Source: Elusimicrobiota bacterium
GTDB lineage: Bacteria; Elusimicrobiota; Elusimicrobia; Elusimicrobiales; Elusimicrobiaceae
NCBI GenBank assembly: GCA_031259485.1
Contig: JAIRLH010000127.1
Location: 1 to 8,738 of the forward strand
Direction: 5' to 3'
DNA: 8,738 nt
Shown: in pieces, positions 6,648 to 8,738 of the stretch
Layout: every line of letters begins with the position of its first letter
Numbering within the stretch: the stretch's first letter is position 1
The notes under the pieces: model-generated
Databases searched by the model: none
What the model was told of the DNA's origin: nothing
The model's input: the letters and a program-made list of their open reading frames with translations, nothing else
Translations under genes and position numbers: made by a program

Positions 6648-6741
6648 CCGCGAAGGTTCAATAGACCCGAAGCGGGGGCAGGGATAAATGGCCGTTGTAA
6701 AACAAAGCGGCGACAATATTGCCCCCTACGCCTATTCGCGG
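6648..6741 (+). other. Candidate structured RNA leader or dispersed element
   Basis: Three complementary pairs nest correctly inside each other: CCGCGAA (6648-6654) / TTCGCGG (6735-6741); GGGGGCA (6674-6680) / TGCCCCC (6720-6726); and GCCGTTGT (6691-6698) with ACAA (6702-6705) plus CGGC (6708-6711), closing a 3-nt loop with a 2-nt bulge. A small competing stem, CCCG / CGGG, lies at 6666-6676. I do not recognise a known riboswitch, tRNA or housekeeping RNA. It is GC-rich between AT-rich flanks and sits in the spacer before the permease. It could be a cis-regulatory leader or an interspersed palindromic repeat. Confidence 0.4.
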
Positions 6742-6764
6742 CGCTTCCCCCAATGAAGGAAGGA

Positions 6765-6791
6765 ATTATCCGCCGTTTGTCAACGGATAAT
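6765..6791 (+). promoter_or_regulatory. Palindromic hairpin upstream of the permease
   Basis: ATTATCCG (6765-6772) and CGGATAAT (6784-6791) are perfectly inverted around an 11-nt centre. An overlapping alternative stem, CCGTT-TGTC-AACGG (6773-6786), has a tetraloop. It lies 50 nt before the ATG. It may be an operator or an attenuator-like hairpin; the T-rich run that follows (6801-6815) is interrupted by A residues and begins 9 nt after the stem, so termination is doubtful. Confidence 0.4.
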
Positions 6792-6841
6792 GCCGAATAA
6801 TTTTTAATTATTTTTAAATGCGAGGTGCAAAAGAACAAAAA

Positions 6842-8212
6842 ATGACAGAAGAATCTGAAACTTTGTCCGCAAAAAACAATACCAAACTCGGCGTGTGGAC
6901 GCTGGCCGCGGTAGCGGTCAGCGCGATGGTGGGCTCGGGCGTGTTTTCCCTGCCGCAGAACATGGCGCAGGACGCCGGTGCCGGCGCGGTGCTGCTGGCC
7001 TGGGTTATCACGGGCGCGGGCATGTTTTGCATAGCGTCGACTTTCTGTATGGTCGCGCGGCTCAGGCCGCGGCTGACCGCGGGCCTGTATTCCTACGCTC
7101 AGGACGGCTTCGGCCGGCAGACGGGCTTTCTTTGCGCGTGGGGCTACTGGCTGTGCAATATTTTCGCCAACACGGGATACGCGGTAATACTGATGGAGGC
7201 GTTAAACCACTTCTTCCCGCCGCATTTTGAGGGGGGGAACAATCTTAACTCTTTCATACTTTCCACGGCGGTGGTTTGGGCTTTCGCGCTGCTGAGCCTG
7301 CGCGGCATAAAAACGGCCGCGGCGGTAAATTTCGCGGGCACAGTCTGCAAATTTATACCGATACTGATTTTTGTCGCGGCTTGCGCGTTTGCCTTCCGCG
7401 CGGATATTATTTTGCCCGATATAAAAAACCTGCTCTTTGGCCGTCTCGGCGCGGGCGAAGTGCTGGCGCAGGTAAAGGGCACAATGATGATAACGCTCTG
7501 GTGTTTTGTAGGCATAGAATCCGCTGCGGCAATATCGGGCAGCGCGGCGCGCGGCGCTGCCGACGTGCCCAAAATAACGCTTCGCGCTTTTGCGGCGTGC
7601 TTCGCGCTTTATGTGCTTATATCCGTTTTGCCGTTTGGCATTATGCCGCGGGCGGAGCTGGCTTCGCTGCAAAATCCTTCCACGGCGGGCGTGCTGGAAC
7701 ACGTCATGGGAAAGTTTGGCATGTGGCTGATGGTGTGCGGGCTTATATTATCGGTTTTATTCTCGTGGATGGCGTGGTTTATAATCGCTTCCGATATCCC
7801 TTACGCGGCGGCAAAAGGAGGGGCGGGTTTCCCCGCGCGTTTTACGGCGGTTAACGGCAGGGGCGCGCCCGCGTTTTCCATTATGACGACGGCCGCGCTA
7901 ACGCAGGCCGCTTTGGTCTTGGCCTATTTCTCGGAGCACGCTTGGAACTTGATGATAAGCATAACCGGCGTAATGGTAATGCCCGTTTACCTTATAACCG
8001 CGCTTTATTTATGGAAGTTATCGGCCGCGAAAGATTTCCATGAATGCGCCGGCATAACCCGCCGCGCCGCGTTGCTGACGGGAATCTTCGGCGCAATTTA
8101 CGCTCTGTGGCTGATATACGCGGCCAATATCAAATATCTGCTGACGGCAACGGCCTTTTATGCCGCCGGCATACCGGTATATCTTCTAACCGTACGCAAG
8201 GTAAAAAAATAA
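6842..8212 (+). CDS. APC-family basic amino acid/polyamine antiporter (ArcD/LysI-like)
   Basis: Product of 456 residues, near the usual 450-480 of the family, with about 12 hydrophobic membrane segments. The first helix carries the substrate-binding signature G-S-G-V-F-S-L-P (31-38), preceded by S-A-M-V and followed by Q-N-M-A. The conserved helix-6 region reads W-C-F-V-G-I-E-S (220-227), then S-G-S-A-A-R (232-237) and D-V-P-K-I-T (241-246). This matches the pattern of the basic amino acid/polyamine antiporter subfamily, which exchanges arginine/ornithine, lysine or related compounds across the inner membrane. The exact substrate cannot be read from the sequence. No arginine deiminase genes lie in the window. 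The start is uncertain: ATG 6842 has GAGGTG 14 nt upstream, while ATG 6818, eight codons earlier, has no Shine-Dalgarno and an in-frame stop right before it. It sits after a structured spacer and ends 69 nt before the next gene. Confidence 0.88.
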   Translation: MTEESETLSAKNNTKLGVWTLAAVAVSAMVGSGVFSLPQNMAQDAGAGAVLLAWVITGAGMFCIASTFCMVARLRPRLTAGLYSYAQDGFGRQTGFLCAWGYWLCNIFANTGYAVILMEALNHFFPPHFEGGNNLNSFILSTAVVWAFALLSLRGIKTAAAVNFAGTVCKFIPILIFVAACAFAFRADIILPDIKNLLFGRLGAGEVLAQVKGTMMITLWCFVGIESAAAISGSAARGAADVPKITLRAFAACFALYVLISVLPFGIMPRAELASLQNPSTAGVLEHVMGKFGMWLMVCGLILSVLFSWMAWFIIASDIPYAAAKGGAGFPARFTAVNGRGAPAFSIMTTAALTQAALVLAYFSEHAWNLMISITGVMVMPVYLITALYLWKLSAAKDFHECAGITRRAALLTGIFGAIYALWLIYAANIKYLLTATAFYAAGIPVYLLTVRKVKK

Positions 8213-8214
8213 TT

Positions 8215-8243
8215 TTGATTGTCCGCAAAATATATGTTAGAAT
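8215..8243 (+). promoter_or_regulatory. Extended -10 promoter of the OPA transporter
   Basis: TTGATT (8215-8220), exactly 17 nt, then TAGAAT (8238-8243, five of six) preceded by TG at 8235-8236, the extended -10 element. The predicted start is near 8250. It begins right after the permease stop, so the next gene can be expressed on its own, although no terminator separates the two. Confidence 0.65.
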
Positions 8244-8281
8244 GCAATTATATGATTTAAATTCACGCAACAGGAGAAGAC

Positions 8282-8715
8282 ATGTTCGCAAAATTAATCA
8301 GCTGGATGAAGCCCCTCCCCGACGCAAAACCCTCGCTTACCGATGAAAAGGCAATCAAGCGGCAATACACGATGTGGCGTATAAAGATGTTCTTCGGTAT
8401 GTACTTCGGATACGCTCTGTATTATTTCACCCGCAAAAATCTTGACTTCGTAAAACCCGCGCTTAAAGCAAACTTCGGTTTTGACGTCATACAGTTAGGC
8501 ATGATAGGCACCACTATTTATCTTACATACGGCATAGGCAAATTTCTCAGCGGCGTTTTGGCCGACAGATGTAATATCCGCGCCGTTATGGCTACCGGTT
8601 TATTTTTGTCGTCTCTGGTAAACCTCGCTTTCCCGTTTCTGCCGGATTTGCAGGCTTTTGTCGCCAAAGCCGGCCTTACGATACCGCTAATAGGTTTTGC
8701 GGCTTTCGCGTGGGG
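8282..8715 (+). CDS. Organophosphate:phosphate antiporter, GlpT/UhpT type (3'-truncated)
   Basis: About 145 genuine residues, the N-terminal third of a protein that normally has roughly 440-460. ATG at 8282 has AGGAG (8272-8276) 5 nt upstream. Matches to the OPA branch of the major facilitator superfamily: a cytoplasmic N-tail, first helix F-F-G-M-Y-F-G-Y-A-L-Y-Y-F-T ending in R-K-N (51-53), whose Arg corresponds to the phosphate-binding Arg45 of E. coli GlpT; Q-L-G-M-I-G (71-76); L-T-Y-G-I-G-K-F-L-S-G (81-91); and the MFS loop signature G-V-L-A-D-R (91-96). Such inner-membrane carriers exchange inorganic phosphate for glycerol-3-phosphate, hexose-6-phosphate or phosphoglycerate; which one cannot be told here. 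The reading frame runs on into adapter sequence at 8716, where it picks up six artificial residues and a false TAG at 8735-8737. The true gene continues beyond the contig. Confidence 0.9.
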
Positions 8716-8738
8716 AGATCGGAAGAGCGACGTGTAGG
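8716..8738. other. Illumina adapter remnant at the contig end
   Basis: Starts with AGATCGGAAGAGCG, has A at 8730 where the TruSeq adapter has T, then continues CGTGTAGG: 22 of 23 bases match the adapter as I remember it. It sits at the extreme end of the window and breaks a conserved transporter family precisely at this point. It is not genomic DNA. Confidence 0.93.

Noticed and set aside
6615..6800. 61-codon plus-strand frame in the spacer before the permease
   Set aside because: No Shine-Dalgarno, low-complexity basic composition and no known motif. It overlaps the segments that look like RNA stems or a repeat.
6608..6838. 76-codon minus-strand frame in the same spacer
   Set aside because: No ribosome binding site and it runs across both the candidate promoter and the permease start region; it resembles translated noncoding DNA.

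Overview
The window looks like a contig end from an anaerobic, fermentative bacterium with a Gram-negative envelope. Anaerobic H2 metabolism is shown by a complete [FeFe] hydrogenase operon. The outer membrane is shown by a signal-peptide-bearing beta-barrel protein that ends in Phe and by a lipoprotein with a lipobox. Coding DNA is moderately GC-rich and the spacers are AT-rich. A hydCBA operon in a double-membrane fermenter would suit Elusimicrobiota or a similar gut or sediment lineage. This placement is an inference from gene content and no marker gene is present to confirm it.

Layout (all genes on the + strand): 1-371 has no gene. Its first ~120 nt look like an interspersed hairpin-rich repeat, and a sigma70-like promoter sits at 306-334. 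At 372-836 is a small LEA2/WHy-type lipoprotein. It is followed after 28 nt by three tightly packed genes encoding a trimeric electron-bifurcating hydrogenase: hydC (865-1350), hydB (1340-3244, overlapping hydC by 11 nt) and hydA (3247-4998). After a 277-nt spacer with nested inverted repeats and a promoter comes a secreted outer-membrane beta-barrel gene (5276-6490), closed by a textbook Rho-independent terminator (6516-6552). A 289-nt spacer holds several complementary segments that could fold into a nested RNA structure, plus a palindromic hairpin. It leads to a basic amino acid/polyamine-type APC antiporter (6842-8212). A short spacer with an extended -10 promoter precedes the start of an organophosphate:phosphate antiporter (GlpT/UhpT type) that is cut off by the contig end.

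How the genes fit together: HydABC would take electrons from NADH and reduced ferredoxin to make H2 during fermentation, or run in reverse. The OMP, the amino acid antiporter and the sugar- or glycerol-phosphate antiporter are uptake and exchange functions. They appear to be separate transcription units, each with its own promoter candidate, and not part of one system. The hydrogenase is a known complex and no clearly new enzymatic system is visible. The least explained items are the structured spacers upstream of the permease and the porin, and the LEA2 lipoprotein leading the hydrogenase genes.

An important artefact: the last 23 nt (8716-8738) match the Illumina TruSeq adapter with one mismatch. 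The apparent stop codon of the last gene lies inside this adapter, so that gene is truncated and does not end there.
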